This document shows, piece by piece, positions 1 to 8,467 of a DNA stretch of 64,000 bases. The notes below the pieces were generated by a model. That model was not told the DNA's origin. It searched no databases and saw only the letters and a program-made list of their open reading frames with translations. Source of the DNA: Labrenzia sp. CE80. GTDB lineage: Bacteria > Pseudomonadota > Alphaproteobacteria > Rhizobiales > Stappiaceae. The DNA is taken from the NCBI RefSeq assembly GCF_009650605.1, contig NZ_WAJT01000001.1, positions 2,294,001 to 2,358,000 of the forward strand, read 5' to 3'. Both the position numbers and the translations under genes were made by a program. Each line of letters opens with the position of its first letter. Within the stretch, counting starts at the first letter, position 1.

Positions 1-178
1 CGAAATGCATCGACCAAATCGCCAAGGCCAAGGTCAACGCAGCGCCAGCAAGCAGCAACCTTCGTCGCGGATCAACCGCATCTGTCACCTGAACAGAGAG
101 GCTCAAGCCAACGAAACTGCCTTGAAAAGCCACCACCAGGGACAAAGCAACGAGCCAAGGCTCGTGCGAAACGGACAT
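1..178 (-). CDS. MHYT-domain membrane protein, N-terminal part (cut by the window edge)
   Basis: This gene reads leftward out of the window, so only the first 59 codons are visible. The start is the ATG at 178-176, preceded by a strong GGGAGGAG ribosome site about six bases away. The protein opens with a hydrophobic helix (LVALSLVVAF), continues to a DPRRR turn and a second helix, and ends in IWSMHF. That ending is the diagnostic signature of the first MHYT repeat, a membrane sensor module proposed to bind a metal or diatomic gas through Met and His residues. MHYT domains are usually followed by a GGDEF/EAL, histidine-kinase or LytTR output domain; which one applies here lies outside the window. 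The family call rests on a short stretch but the match in helix order and motif is good. Confidence 0.72.
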   Translation of the reverse strand, partial: MSVSHEPWLVALSLVVAFQGSFVGLSLSVQVTDAVDPRRRLLLAGAALTLALAIWSMHF

Positions 179-548
179 GCAGGCTCTCCTCCCTCATGCG
201 GTCGTTTAAGCGTCTTGCCAACCAAATCGAAGTTTAGACTATTGCGGCCGCACCACCAAGCAATGAGGCCTAAACAAATCCTCGAATTAAAGAATAACAG
301 TGTTTTAGCACGCTGTTCAAAATTAAATTTCGTATGAAAAACAAAGGGGAATTTCAAACGATGCACGCTAAAAACCGAGCGAAACCTAAGGATGGAAAAG
401 AAATTGCCGCAAATTCACAACCGATAACTCGCGTAAAAGCTGTCGTCTGATTGCAAGGTCAAAGTCCTAGGCCACAAACCGCCCTTGTCCATGTGTCTTT
501 TGACAAGGTATCTCTTGTCTCTCAACCGTCCATCTGGAGGAAATAGCG
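179..548. other. Intergenic region between the MHYT gene and the SDR gene
   Basis: No gene could be supported here. It should hold the divergent promoters of the MHYT gene (leftward) and the SDR gene (rightward). Near the right end there is a 7-bp inverted repeat, CCTTGTC at 483-489 and GACAAGG at 502-508, followed by another CTTGTC, just upstream of the SDR ribosome site (GGAGG at 536-540). It could be a regulator site, but nothing here identifies the regulator. Confidence 0.4.
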
Positions 549-1298
549 ATGGCCCTTGCAGGAAAAACCGTTCTCGTCACCGGCGCAAGTTCGGGAATCG
601 GACGGCAAACAGCTAAGGCGTTTCTGCAAGCTGGCGCGAGCGTCATCCTCACTGGCCGGCGGCAGGAGCGCCTTCAGGCGACCGCCGATGAAAGCGGTGG
701 TGATGCATTCTGCGTTCCCTGTGACGTTTCGGATGCCGATCAGATCGAGGAGCTATTCAAGGCGATCAAGCACCGATTCGGTAGGCTTGACGTCTGTTTC
801 AACAACGCCGGAAACAACGTGCCCGCGAAGACGATCGACGAGATCACGGTGGCGGAATGGCAGACGGTGTTGAACGTCAATCTGCACGGAGCTTTTCTGA
901 TCGCACGTGGGGCCTTCGAGATCATGCGCCATCAGAGCCCGCAGGGCGGACGCATCATTAACAATGGCTCGATCTCTGCGCATGTGCCACGTCCTGGCTC
1001 GGCGCCCTACACCGCAACGAAACATGCCATCACCGGACTGACGAAGTCATTGTCTCTGGACGGGCGGCCATTCGACATTGCCTGCGGCCAGATCGACATT
1101 GGCAATGCAGCGTCTGAGATGACCGCCAACTTCTCGCAAGGCTTGCCGCAAGCGAATGGCAGCTTCATGCCCGAGCCGGTGATGGATGTATCCCATATTG
1201 CCGACGCGGTACTCCATATGGCGGATCTGCCGCTTTCCGCCAATGTGCAGTTCATGACCATCATGGCGACGAAAATGCCGCTCATTGGACGTGGCTGA
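549..1298 (+). CDS. SDR-family NAD(P)-dependent oxidoreductase
   Basis: This is a classical short-chain dehydrogenase/reductase of 249 residues, the usual size. The nucleotide-binding motif TGASSGIG is at residues 11-18, NNAG at 85-88, and the active site has Ser141 or Ser143 with Tyr154 and Lys158 in a YxxxK arrangement. It is a soluble cytoplasmic enzyme reducing a carbonyl or oxidising an alcohol. The substrate cannot be told from sequence. The ATG at 549 has a GGAGG ribosome site nine bases upstream. It ends four bases before the convergent mnmD gene and appears to be a single-gene unit. The family call is secure, the specific function is not. Confidence 0.9.
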   Translation: MALAGKTVLVTGASSGIGRQTAKAFLQAGASVILTGRRQERLQATADESGGDAFCVPCDVSDADQIEELFKAIKHRFGRLDVCFNNAGNNVPAKTIDEITVAEWQTVLNVNLHGAFLIARGAFEIMRHQSPQGGRIINNGSISAHVPRPGSAPYTATKHAITGLTKSLSLDGRPFDIACGQIDIGNAASEMTANFSQGLPQANGSFMPEPVMDVSHIADAVLHMADLPLSANVQFMTIMATKMPLIGRG

Positions 1299-1301
1299 TC
1301 C

Positions 1302-2042
1302 TCAGCCTTTCTTTCCGACAACCATCTCCCGCTTGCCGGCAAAGCCCCTGCGCTTGTCGATGGCGAAGCCGGCAGCCTGGAGATTGCGGCGAACCCAACC
1401 GGCGGAGGTGTAGGTTGCAAGGGTCCCATCTGCTGCCGTTAGATCACAAGCCGCTTTCAGCAGCTCCTCGCTCCAAAGCTCCGGGTTTCTTGAGGGGCTA
1501 AAACCGTCGAGAAACCAGGCATCGATTTCAGGCATGACAACCTTTCCACCCAGGAGGTCATCGACCATCACGCGCGCATCACCGATCGCCAAAAGAAGCT
1601 CGGCGCCCTCGAAGGCGAAGCGACACCAACCGGGTTCCGGAGCCCATGTCTGAAGAAGTTCTTGCGTTTCAGTCGCTAGCTCCGGAAAAGCACCAAGTGC
1701 ACGTTCCAGCTGATCTTTGGTCATTGGAAACAGTTCGAACGACAGAAATTTCAGCTGTGGAGCCGTGCCAAGCCTACGCAGTGCATGTAACGTGGTGAGA
1801 AAGTTCAGCCCAGTTCCAAAACCGAATTCAGCGATTGCAAAAGTCTCACAATCCTGCCAGCGCTCCGGAAGACCATTTCCGCCCAGGAAGACGTGGCGTG
1901 TTTCTTCCAGTCCGCCGGCACGAGAGAAATAGGTATCCTGAAAGGCTGATGCCTTTGGCACGTCTTCCTCCAGCCACTCCAGGTCAGGCGCAGAATGCAA
2001 CGCCGACCCACCGTCAGGCGGCTTTGGTATTGTTTTGCTCAT
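1302..2042 (-). CDS. mnmD: tRNA (mnm5s2U34) methyltransferase MnmD
   Basis: This is a stand-alone version of the methyltransferase half of MnmC. In this family it uses S-adenosylmethionine to convert nm5s2U to mnm5s2U at the tRNA wobble position. The SAM-binding loop EFGFGTGLN is at about residues 72-80 and the conserved DGFSPSRNPELW block at 179-190. The 246-residue length fits the single domain, with no FAD domain attached. The start codon lacks a clear ribosome site. The gene is divergent from an FAD-dependent oxidoreductase (2162-3322) that resembles the other half of MnmC, so the two activities fused in enterobacteria are probably encoded here as neighbours. Confidence 0.88.
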   Translation of the reverse strand: MSKTIPKPPDGGSALHSAPDLEWLEEDVPKASAFQDTYFSRAGGLEETRHVFLGGNGLPERWQDCETFAIAEFGFGTGLNFLTTLHALRRLGTAPQLKFLSFELFPMTKDQLERALGAFPELATETQELLQTWAPEPGWCRFAFEGAELLLAIGDARVMVDDLLGGKVVMPEIDAWFLDGFSPSRNPELWSEELLKAACDLTAADGTLATYTSAGWVRRNLQAAGFAIDKRRGFAGKREMVVGKKG

Positions 2043-2161
2043 CGGGCAGTGTCCGCAGCTCTTGAGTTCTTCTGCCTGTCCTTTTAAGCGGGCAGTTCCA
2101 GCGGATAAAGTCCGTTGCCTGTCTGTCCACCGTCCCCAGCTTGCTGGGCGAAAGGCCTGTC

Positions 2162-3322
2162 ATGCCCACTGCCCTGCCCAAACGCTATGACCTTGCCGTG
2201 GTCGGCGGAGGTATATTCGGCCTCTCCATCGCCTACGAGGCTCTTAAACATGGCATGAACGTTGTCGTGCTGGAGGCAGACAAGGTGGGCGCCGGTGCGA
2301 GCGGCGGACTTCTCGGCGCGCTCATGCCGCATATGCCGGCGCGCTGGAACCCCAAAAAGGAATTTCAGTTCCAGGCACTCTCCAGCCTCGAAGCGCACGC
2401 ACGTGCGCTGGAAGCTGCGACAGGCCTTACCACGGGCTACAAGCGCTGCGGCCGGATCCTTCCGCTGACCACCCAGGATAAATTCGACCATCATATCGAG
2501 CGCGCTGAGGAAGCGCTGGACCGCTGGCAACCACAGAGCACCGGCTTTACCTATGAAGTCGAATCTGCCGGCAGCCGCTCTGACTGGCTTTGCGCCGATG
2601 CTGCGCCTTTCGGAATTGTCTATGAAACCTTGGCGGCCCGGATCTCGCCAAGAGCCTACTTGAGAGCGCTTGCCTCTTATGTCCGAGACCACGGGCTGTT
2701 GCTCGAGGGAACTGTTTTTGATGGCTACGATGAAGCCGCTGGCTTATTGCACCTATCGACCATGGGACAACAGCTTGCCGCCGACAGACTGGTTCTCGCA
2801 AGCGGCCCTGCCTGTTTCAAGCAGATTGCAGCCTTAACCGGTGAGGTGATCGGGCGTGGTGAAAAGGGGCAGGCGCTCCTGCTGGCAGGGGCCGGCCTCG
2901 AAAATCATCCAGCCATCTATTGCGACGGCCTCTATGTTGTGCCCCATGACGATGGAACAATCGCAGTCGGCAGCACATCGGACAGAGACTTTACGACTTC
3001 GGCCATTGACCCCGAACGCACCGATGAGCTGATACGACGCGCCACGACGTTCTGTCCGGCTCTCAAGGGGCGCGAGCTTTTAACGGTTTGGGCAGGCATT
3101 CGCCCGCGCTGCAACAGGCGTGACGCCTTGGTCGGGCAATTGCCCAACAGTTCGCGGGTCTTCGCTGCCACCGGCGGCTTCAAGATTTCCTTCGGCATCG
3201 CCCATCTGATCGCAAAGTGCCTGGTCGCAGATCTCATGAGACAAGAAACCGAGATTTCACTTCCGCCGAGCTACTTGCCAGGGCACCATTTTTCGCAATT
3301 CGGCCAAGATCACCCGCGTTGA
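2162..3322 (+). CDS. FAD-dependent oxidoreductase, DAO family (MnmC2/ThiO-like)
   Basis: This 386-residue protein belongs to the D-amino-acid-oxidase/glycine-oxidase fold. The dinucleotide-binding motif VVGGGIFG is at about residues 13-20, followed by an acidic strand end (VLEAD) and a GAGASGG loop. The C-terminal part has the VWAGIRPRCNRRDALVG and ATGGFKISFG blocks typical of the family. The start at ATG 2162 is chosen over the in-frame TTG at 2141 because GAAAGG sits seven bases before it. Divergence from mnmD suggests it does the FAD-dependent step of MnmC, turning cmnm5s2U into nm5s2U in tRNA, but a small-molecule amine oxidase such as ThiO or DadA cannot be excluded. Confidence 0.8.
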   Translation: MPTALPKRYDLAVVGGGIFGLSIAYEALKHGMNVVVLEADKVGAGASGGLLGALMPHMPARWNPKKEFQFQALSSLEAHARALEAATGLTTGYKRCGRILPLTTQDKFDHHIERAEEALDRWQPQSTGFTYEVESAGSRSDWLCADAAPFGIVYETLAARISPRAYLRALASYVRDHGLLLEGTVFDGYDEAAGLLHLSTMGQQLAADRLVLASGPACFKQIAALTGEVIGRGEKGQALLLAGAGLENHPAIYCDGLYVVPHDDGTIAVGSTSDRDFTTSAIDPERTDELIRRATTFCPALKGRELLTVWAGIRPRCNRRDALVGQLPNSSRVFAATGGFKISFGIAHLIAKCLVADLMRQETEISLPPSYLPGHHFSQFGQDHPR

Positions 3323-3350
3323 AGAAGTCAGCCCCCAAATTACTCGATCA

Positions 3351-3377
3351 AAATAAAAAAGGCGCCAAATAGGCGCC
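3351..3377 (-). terminator. Rho-independent terminator of the small membrane-protein gene
   Basis: Read on the minus strand this is a GGCGCC/GGCGCC stem with a five-base loop followed by TTTTTTATTT. It lies just downstream of the stop of the leftward gene ending at 3406. Confidence 0.8.
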
Positions 3378-3405
3378 CTTCAGAAACTCTCGATTTCGGC
3401 TTGAA

Positions 3406-3597
3406 TCAGCCAAACACCAAGCTTGCCATGAAAAACAGAAGATAGCCGGTCAAAGCCATGGAGCCCCAGAACAGAACGTTCTTAACGACCAAAAAAGCAG
3501 GCGCCGGCAGCGATTTCCGTCTGGTTTCGCCGATGTGTGCAGCCGTGAAAGCCATTGCCAGGAAACTCCGGGGTTCGGTTGTATTCTGCAGGGACAT
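3406..3597 (-). CDS. Small single-pass membrane protein, function unknown
   Basis: A 63-residue protein starting at ATG 3597 (MSLQNTTEPRSFLAM). A longer form from 3660 is possible, but its 21 extra residues do not look conserved in style. The N-terminal half is polar, and the last 25 residues form one hydrophobic helix (LFWGSMALTGYLLFFMASL), so the protein should sit in the inner membrane with its C-terminus at or across it. A clear terminator follows directly, which supports it as a real transcribed gene. No family was recognised. Confidence 0.6.
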   Translation of the reverse strand: MSLQNTTEPRSFLAMAFTAAHIGETRRKSLPAPAFLVVKNVLFWGSMALTGYLLFFMASLVFG

Positions 3598-3768
3598 CCT
3601 AGGCAGGCCAAGTTTAACGGCGCGTAAAACAGGTTGGTTAATTTTTTGTAAATTTTCCACATCAACTGCTGCCTTAAAAATGGCGTACCGCTTCTGCTCT
3701 CTTCGTCCTTGTTCACCTCAGCCAAGACATTACTCTTTTCCGCTCAAGTGCAATCAAGGAAGCATGAA

Positions 3769-4239
3769 ATGAGCCTGAACAGCGTTCGCGACCATCTTGC
3801 CGAGGCTGCGCCGGAGCTTCGCGTCCTCGAGACAGACGCCAGCAGCGCCACGGTCGAGCTCGCGGCCGCAGCCCATGGTGTTGAGCCGGCACAGATCGCA
3901 AAGACACTGTCCTTTCGATTGAAAGACGAGGTTTTTCTCGTTGTTGCGCGCGGCGATGCGCGACTGGACAACAAGAAAGCCAAGGCCGCATTTGGGGGCA
4001 AGGTGAAAATGCTGGGCCGTGAAGAGGTCGAGGAAATGACGGGGCACCCTGTCGGCGGTGTCTGCCCCTTCGGTCTCGCCAAGCCTTTGAAAGTCTACCT
4101 GGACGAGAGCCTCAAGGCCTTTGACGAGGTCATCCCGGCGGCGGGAGCAACCAATGCAGCCGTCCGCGTTTCACCCCTCCGCATGGCGGAGATCACGTCA
4201 GGTACCTGGGTCGATGTATGTCAGGACCCTGCCGGCTGA
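3769..4239 (+). CDS. YbaK/EbsC-family aminoacyl-tRNA deacylase-like protein
   Basis: This 156-residue protein has the YbaK/ProX fold that hydrolyses mischarged aminoacyl-tRNA in trans, most often Cys-tRNA(Pro). Family hallmarks are IAKTLSFRL near the N-terminus, the LDNKKAKAAFG segment carrying the conserved lysine, and the GHPVGGVCPFG loop near residue 95. Start ATG 3769 is chosen because AAGGA lies seven bases before it; an upstream in-frame start at 3709 would add 20 residues with no ribosome site. It stands alone between a leftward gene and the multicopper oxidase cluster, so its tRNA partner is not indicated by context. Confidence 0.87.
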   Translation: MSLNSVRDHLAEAAPELRVLETDASSATVELAAAAHGVEPAQIAKTLSFRLKDEVFLVVARGDARLDNKKAKAAFGGKVKMLGREEVEEMTGHPVGGVCPFGLAKPLKVYLDESLKAFDEVIPAAGATNAAVRVSPLRMAEITSGTWVDVCQDPAG

Positions 4240-4361
4240 GAACTGCCGGCGTGCTTGCAAGTCATATGTAAGCGGATGCGGCGATTGGGCGCTTTCGAAC
4301 TCGTTGCAGGAAAACTTGATCCTGATAGGATAGTTTTTATCAACAAACGATGAGGCCCCAA

Positions 4362-5747
4362 ATGCTTGGCATGTCCCGCCGGGAGTTTCTCCTTGGCAGC
4401 GCAGGAACTCTGTCGGCCTTTGCCGGCGGAAGTCTGATTGCGAACCATGCGAGCGCAGCGGATCTGACGCTGCCGATCAAAACGCTGAGCCACAGTCTAC
4501 TGCCCGATACCGTTACGGAAAACATGATGGGATTTGGGGTGGGCGGACCACCACCCGTGCTTAGGCTCAAGCAAGGTGAAGCCTTCACTGTTGATGTGGT
4601 CAATCAGCTGGATGAGGCCTCCATTGTGCATTGGCATGGCCTGCGTATCGACAACCGCATGGACGGCGTCCCTTATCTGACCCAGCAGCCCATTGAGCCT
4701 GGAGAGCAGTTTCGCTACACGCTCGTAGCACCTGATGCAGGCACGTTCTGGTATCACCCACATTGCAATACGCTGGAGCAGATGGCCAGGGGCCTAACTG
4801 GTGTCATGGTTGTGGAAGAGGCAGAAGATCCCGGGTTCGATCAGGATTTGCCGCTGAACATCCGTGACTTTCGCCTCGCGGGTGACGGGCAATTCACCAG
4901 CCTTTTCAAGCCGCGCAACGCCGCGAGGGGAGGCACTCTTGGCACCGTGTCCACAGTGAACTGGCACAGCGAGCCGGTCTATGACTTGCCTGCCGGCAGC
5001 CTCACCCGCCTGCGGCTCGCTGTCACCGACCTGACGCGGGTTGGCACTTATGATCTCAGCAAGGCTGAGGCCACCGTCATCGCACTTGATTCCAATCCGC
5101 TTTCGAAGCCGATTGCCCCGGAAGGCATTGTGCTTTCACCCGGTCAAAGGGCGGACATCGCCCTGCGCGTTCCCGAAACCGAGGGCGAGATCGTCACCTT
5201 GAGCCGGCGCTCAAACAAAGGCCCAAAGGTCATTGCCCGGTTTCGCGCAATTGGAACCAGCTCCGGCAGAAGCCTTTCCGAGCTCCGCCCACTGGCTCCC
5301 AACCCCGTGCCGGAAGCCGATCTTGCAAATGCAGAGGTTCTCGATTTCGTTTTCGGCTGGTCGCCGGAAGGCACGCCACCCCAGCCCAGCATCTGCGGCA
5401 GCCTCGGATACACATTCTGGTCGATCAACCGCGTTGCCTGGGAGGGTGATACGCCCAACCCGATCGAACCGCTTGCGCTCATGCGGCTCGGAAAATCCTA
5501 TATCCTGCGGTTCCGCAACGAGACTCCCAACGCACATCCCATCCACTTGCATGGTCTATCGTTCAAACTGCTGCGATCGAACAAGCGGACCTTGCCACCG
5601 CTGGTGACTGATACGGCGCTTCTCCTGGCCGAAGAAACCATGGAAGTCTCGCTCGTGGCCGACAACCCGGGCAACTGGGCATTCCATTGCCACGTAATAG
5701 AGCATCAGAAGACAGGTCTCACCGGCTACATCCGCGTTGATGCTTAA
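4362..5747 (+). CDS. Tat-exported multicopper oxidase
   Basis: A periplasmic laccase/CueO/bilirubin-oxidase-type enzyme that oxidises a substrate one electron at a time and reduces oxygen to water. The N-terminus has a Tat signal (SRREFLLGSAG) ending near ANHASA. All four copper-binding blocks are present: HWHG near residue 90, WYHPHCN near 130, HPIHLHG near 392 and HCHVIEH near 442. The residue ten after the type-1 copper cysteine is leucine, which in this family goes with a high redox potential. Start ATG 4362 has GAGG six bases upstream; ATG 4350 and 4371 are alternatives. There is no methionine-rich insert, so cuprous oxidase activity is less likely. It is first in a group of extracytoplasmic redox genes. 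Confidence 0.9.
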   Translation: MLGMSRREFLLGSAGTLSAFAGGSLIANHASAADLTLPIKTLSHSLLPDTVTENMMGFGVGGPPPVLRLKQGEAFTVDVVNQLDEASIVHWHGLRIDNRMDGVPYLTQQPIEPGEQFRYTLVAPDAGTFWYHPHCNTLEQMARGLTGVMVVEEAEDPGFDQDLPLNIRDFRLAGDGQFTSLFKPRNAARGGTLGTVSTVNWHSEPVYDLPAGSLTRLRLAVTDLTRVGTYDLSKAEATVIALDSNPLSKPIAPEGIVLSPGQRADIALRVPETEGEIVTLSRRSNKGPKVIARFRAIGTSSGRSLSELRPLAPNPVPEADLANAEVLDFVFGWSPEGTPPQPSICGSLGYTFWSINRVAWEGDTPNPIEPLALMRLGKSYILRFRNETPNAHPIHLHGLSFKLLRSNKRTLPPLVTDTALLLAEETMEVSLVADNPGNWAFHCHVIEHQKTGLTGYIRVDA

Positions 5748-5876
5748 AAGACCTGTGGCCTGCCCCTGGCAATCTAATCAAATACCCGGCGTTGATACAC
5801 TTTATTGCGGCAGGTCCTCTGGCCTCTCGGCGCAAGGCCATTATAACCTTGTTTCAGGATCATCGGGGTTTTGGCT

Positions 5877-6704
5877 ATGATTAGGCAAATATCGACTTTC
5901 TTCGCAATCAGCCTGCTGTCGCTTTCGCCGCTCGGAATACAGGCGCAGGAACTGAAAATCGCGGATGCGCACATCCACTACAGTCACGACGCTTGGGATA
6001 TTTTCCCACCCGCAAAGGCTGTCGAGATTCTCCGGGACGCCAACATCCGCAAGGCTTTCGTTTCAAGCTCCAGCGATGATGGTACTCAGATGCTTTACGA
6101 AGAAGCGCCTGACCTGATTGTACCGGTCCTGCGCCCCTATCGGCGTCGCGGCGAGACACGCAGCTGGCTGCATGACCCTACCGTCCTTGATCACGTCCGC
6201 AGTCGTCTCGAAGCTAATGAATACGCCGGAATCGGTGAGTTTCATGCCTACGGCGAGGACATCAACGGCGACGTGATGCAAGGCATCATCGCTCTGGCAC
6301 GGCAGTATGATCTATTCCTTCACGCCCATTCAGACGCAGAAGCCGTCCACCTGATTTTCAAACATTTTCCGGAAGCCCGAGTTCTCTGGGCTCACTCGGG
6401 GTTTGACAGCCCGGATGAGATCCGCGCTGTTCTGGAGCAATATGATACGCTCTGGGCCGATCTCGCCTTTAGGTCAGACCACGCATCCGGAAGCGCGGTT
6501 GACGACGACTGGCAGAAGCTCTTTGAAGACTTTCCAGATCGCTTCATGCTCGGTACTGACACCTATACGCCAGAACGCTGGCCCTATATCGCCGCACACG
6601 CGGACTGGAGCAGGGAATGGCTAGCGACGCTGTCGCCGGAGCTCGCCGCAAACATTGGCCACCGCAATGCGGAGGCACTCCTGACCGCGTCGAACAGCCA
6701 ATGA
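5877..6704 (+). CDS. Secreted metal-dependent amidohydrolase-family protein
   Basis: A 275-residue TIM-barrel hydrolase of the amidohydrolase superfamily with a cleavable signal peptide (ISTFFAISLLSLSPLG, cleavage near IQAQ). The metal-binding HxH pair is at residues 32 and 34 (ADAHIHYS). Later metal or substrate blocks are HAHSD, LWAHSGFD and LGTDTY. Homologues in this part of the family include lactonase- and amidohydrolase-2-like enzymes, but none fixes the substrate here. The start is ATG 5877, with a GGGG ribosome site eight bases upstream. Its stop overlaps the next gene's ATG (ATGA), so the two are translationally coupled. Export of an amidohydrolase is uncommon and fits the theme of this cluster. 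Confidence 0.82.
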   Translation: MIRQISTFFAISLLSLSPLGIQAQELKIADAHIHYSHDAWDIFPPAKAVEILRDANIRKAFVSSSSDDGTQMLYEEAPDLIVPVLRPYRRRGETRSWLHDPTVLDHVRSRLEANEYAGIGEFHAYGEDINGDVMQGIIALARQYDLFLHAHSDAEAVHLIFKHFPEARVLWAHSGFDSPDEIRAVLEQYDTLWADLAFRSDHASGSAVDDDWQKLFEDFPDRFMLGTDTYTPERWPYIAAHADWSREWLATLSPELAANIGHRNAEALLTASNSQ

Positions 6705-7111
6705 CGGTGAATATCGCCAGAGCAATCTGCTTTGTCGCAGCGACAGCTTTCGTCTCGGCTGCACCGGCACTTGCAGATTGCGGAGATGAGTCAGGTTTTT
6801 TGATCAAGGGTGACACCGCAGTGCTGCGCGCCACGCCGCCGCCATCAGCTCTTGAGGTCGGCGAGCTCTTTGCGCTGACCCTTGAGATCTGCAAGGCGCC
6901 CGCAGGCATGGAGATCATCCGTTTAAACGCCCGCATGCCTGCCCATGGTCATGGCATGAACTATGAGCCAGAACTCTCACGTCTGGATGATGGACGATAT
7001 CTCGCCGAAGGGATGCTCTTGCACATGCCCGGAGAATGGGAGTTCGTCGTGGATGTCCGGAGTTCCGATCAAAGCGAGCGGCTGTCTGTGGCGGTTGACC
7101 TGAAGCCATGA
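6701..7111 (+). CDS. Exported YtkA/FixH-like small protein
   Basis: A 136-residue exported protein with a signal peptide of about 25 residues (ending PALADCGD). The mature part is a small beta domain with MPAHGHGM at 79-86 and LLHMPGEWEF at 106-115. This His/Met-rich pattern is typical of YtkA-like and FixH-like domains, associated with metal handling or assembly of redox enzymes. The ATG at 6701 overlaps the amidohydrolase stop, and its own stop overlaps the ATG of the di-haem peroxidase gene. The context suggests it serves the neighbouring peroxidase or the multicopper oxidase, for example as a metal chaperone. That role is inference. Confidence 0.75.
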   Translation: MTVNIARAICFVAATAFVSAAPALADCGDESGFLIKGDTAVLRATPPPSALEVGELFALTLEICKAPAGMEIIRLNARMPAHGHGMNYEPELSRLDDGRYLAEGMLLHMPGEWEFVVDVRSSDQSERLSVAVDLKP

Positions 7112-8289
7112 CCCGCCGGGCTGCGTCCATTGCCCTCTTGCTCTGCGTCGCAAGTTCGTCCTTTTTTGACAGGACAGCGGCTCACGCCAACGATCATTTC
7201 ACTTCTGACGAACGGTCGATGATCCGTGCACATGGTCCCTGGCCACTGAAGCCGCTGCCCGACCCTTCAAATCGCTTTTCCGGCAACCAAACCGCGATTG
7301 CATTCGGCAAGGACCTGTTTTCGGACCCTCGACTTTCGCGCGACGGAAATCTCTCCTGCACGAGTTGCCATGTGCCCGAGCTCGGTTTCACCGATGGTCT
7401 TGAGAGAAGCACGGGCATCGGCGAAGTTGATCGAAATGCGCCCGCGATCGCCAATCTCGCGAATTTTCGCTGGTTTGGCTGGGACGGTCGATCCGACACG
7501 CTTTGGGGTCAGAGCATACATCCCATTCTCAACGACCTGGAGATGGCGGCAACGGCCGCTGACATCGCAACTCAAATGGTTGGCCAGGAAGATCTGTCTG
7601 TACGATATGAGCAGGCGACCAAGACCAACCCGGCTTATGAGACACCGGAGGCTCTTCTCGTTAACACGGGTAAGATCCTGGCAGCCTATCAAGAGACCCT
7701 GCGCACTCCTCGCACGCATTTTGACGATTATCGAGATGCACTCGTTACAGGTGACACAGCCGGTCAAGTCGCCTACCCGGATGCGGCCAAACGCGGTCTG
7801 AAGATCTTTACCGGCAAGGGCAAATGCAGCATTTGCCATTTTGGGCCGCTGTTCACGAATGGTGAGTTCCATAGCATCGGCATCAAGCACTTTGCAGCAG
7901 CAGATCGGGTCGACACCGGGCGATACGGCGGCCTGAAAGCCTTTCGCGAGAGCAAGCTCAACCGTCTCGGGCCCCATAGCGACGAAGACCAGGCGCTCGC
8001 GGCCAAAGCGCCAAGCGCCTACGCAGCCTTCCTTCACAGCAACTGGGGTGCCTATCGCGTGCCCTCCTTGAGAAATGTTGCCGAGACCGCTCCCTACATG
8101 CATGACGGCAGCCTGGCGACGCTCGAAGATGTTGTCGACCACTATTCCGACATGAACATGGACCGCCTCCACTCGGACGGCGAAACCCTTCTGGGGCCGC
8201 TCGATTTGTCGGCGCGAGAACGCTCGGACCTCGTTGCGTTTCTGCACACACTGACCGCCGCGCCTGTCGCTCACGCGGCCGGAGATTAG
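7108..8289 (+). CDS. Periplasmic di-haem cytochrome c peroxidase / MauG-family protein
   Basis: A 393-residue exported di-haem protein of the bacterial cytochrome c peroxidase/MauG family. It has an N-terminal signal peptide and two haem-attachment sites, CTSCH at 84-88 and CSICH at 240-244. The family block TAPYMHDGSLATLEDVVDHY is near residue 330. Such proteins reduce hydrogen peroxide or carry out long-range oxidation of a protein or small molecule. The start overlaps the stop of the YtkA-like gene (ATGA), giving a three-gene coupled unit with the amidohydrolase. Whether it acts as peroxidase or MauG-type oxidase cannot be decided from the motifs alone. Confidence 0.9.
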   Translation: MTRRAASIALLLCVASSSFFDRTAAHANDHFTSDERSMIRAHGPWPLKPLPDPSNRFSGNQTAIAFGKDLFSDPRLSRDGNLSCTSCHVPELGFTDGLERSTGIGEVDRNAPAIANLANFRWFGWDGRSDTLWGQSIHPILNDLEMAATAADIATQMVGQEDLSVRYEQATKTNPAYETPEALLVNTGKILAAYQETLRTPRTHFDDYRDALVTGDTAGQVAYPDAAKRGLKIFTGKGKCSICHFGPLFTNGEFHSIGIKHFAAADRVDTGRYGGLKAFRESKLNRLGPHSDEDQALAAKAPSAYAAFLHSNWGAYRVPSLRNVAETAPYMHDGSLATLEDVVDHYSDMNMDRLHSDGETLLGPLDLSARERSDLVAFLHTLTAAPVAHAAGD

Positions 8290-8467
8290 TCCGCGCGGTC
8301 GATCAACAATCTTGTTCGAGAAAACGTGAAGAGAAATCCGCGCCGCTGACATTACTTCAGCCAGCAAGAGCTCTATACTTACACCGTGGTGTTTCCATTC
8401 GCGCCCCGCCGCTCTCGGTTCATCTGGCATCGGGCAAAGCGTCAAGTTATTCGAAGGAGAAACAGGC

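Noticed and set aside
5..337. A 110-codon open frame on the plus strand
   Set aside because: It runs opposite the MHYT gene, is very rich in Arg, Gln and Ser, and lacks a ribosome site.
4226..4252. GCCGGC repeat pair just after the YbaK-type gene as a terminator
   Set aside because: The arms are only six bases and no U-run follows, so it was not listed as a feature.
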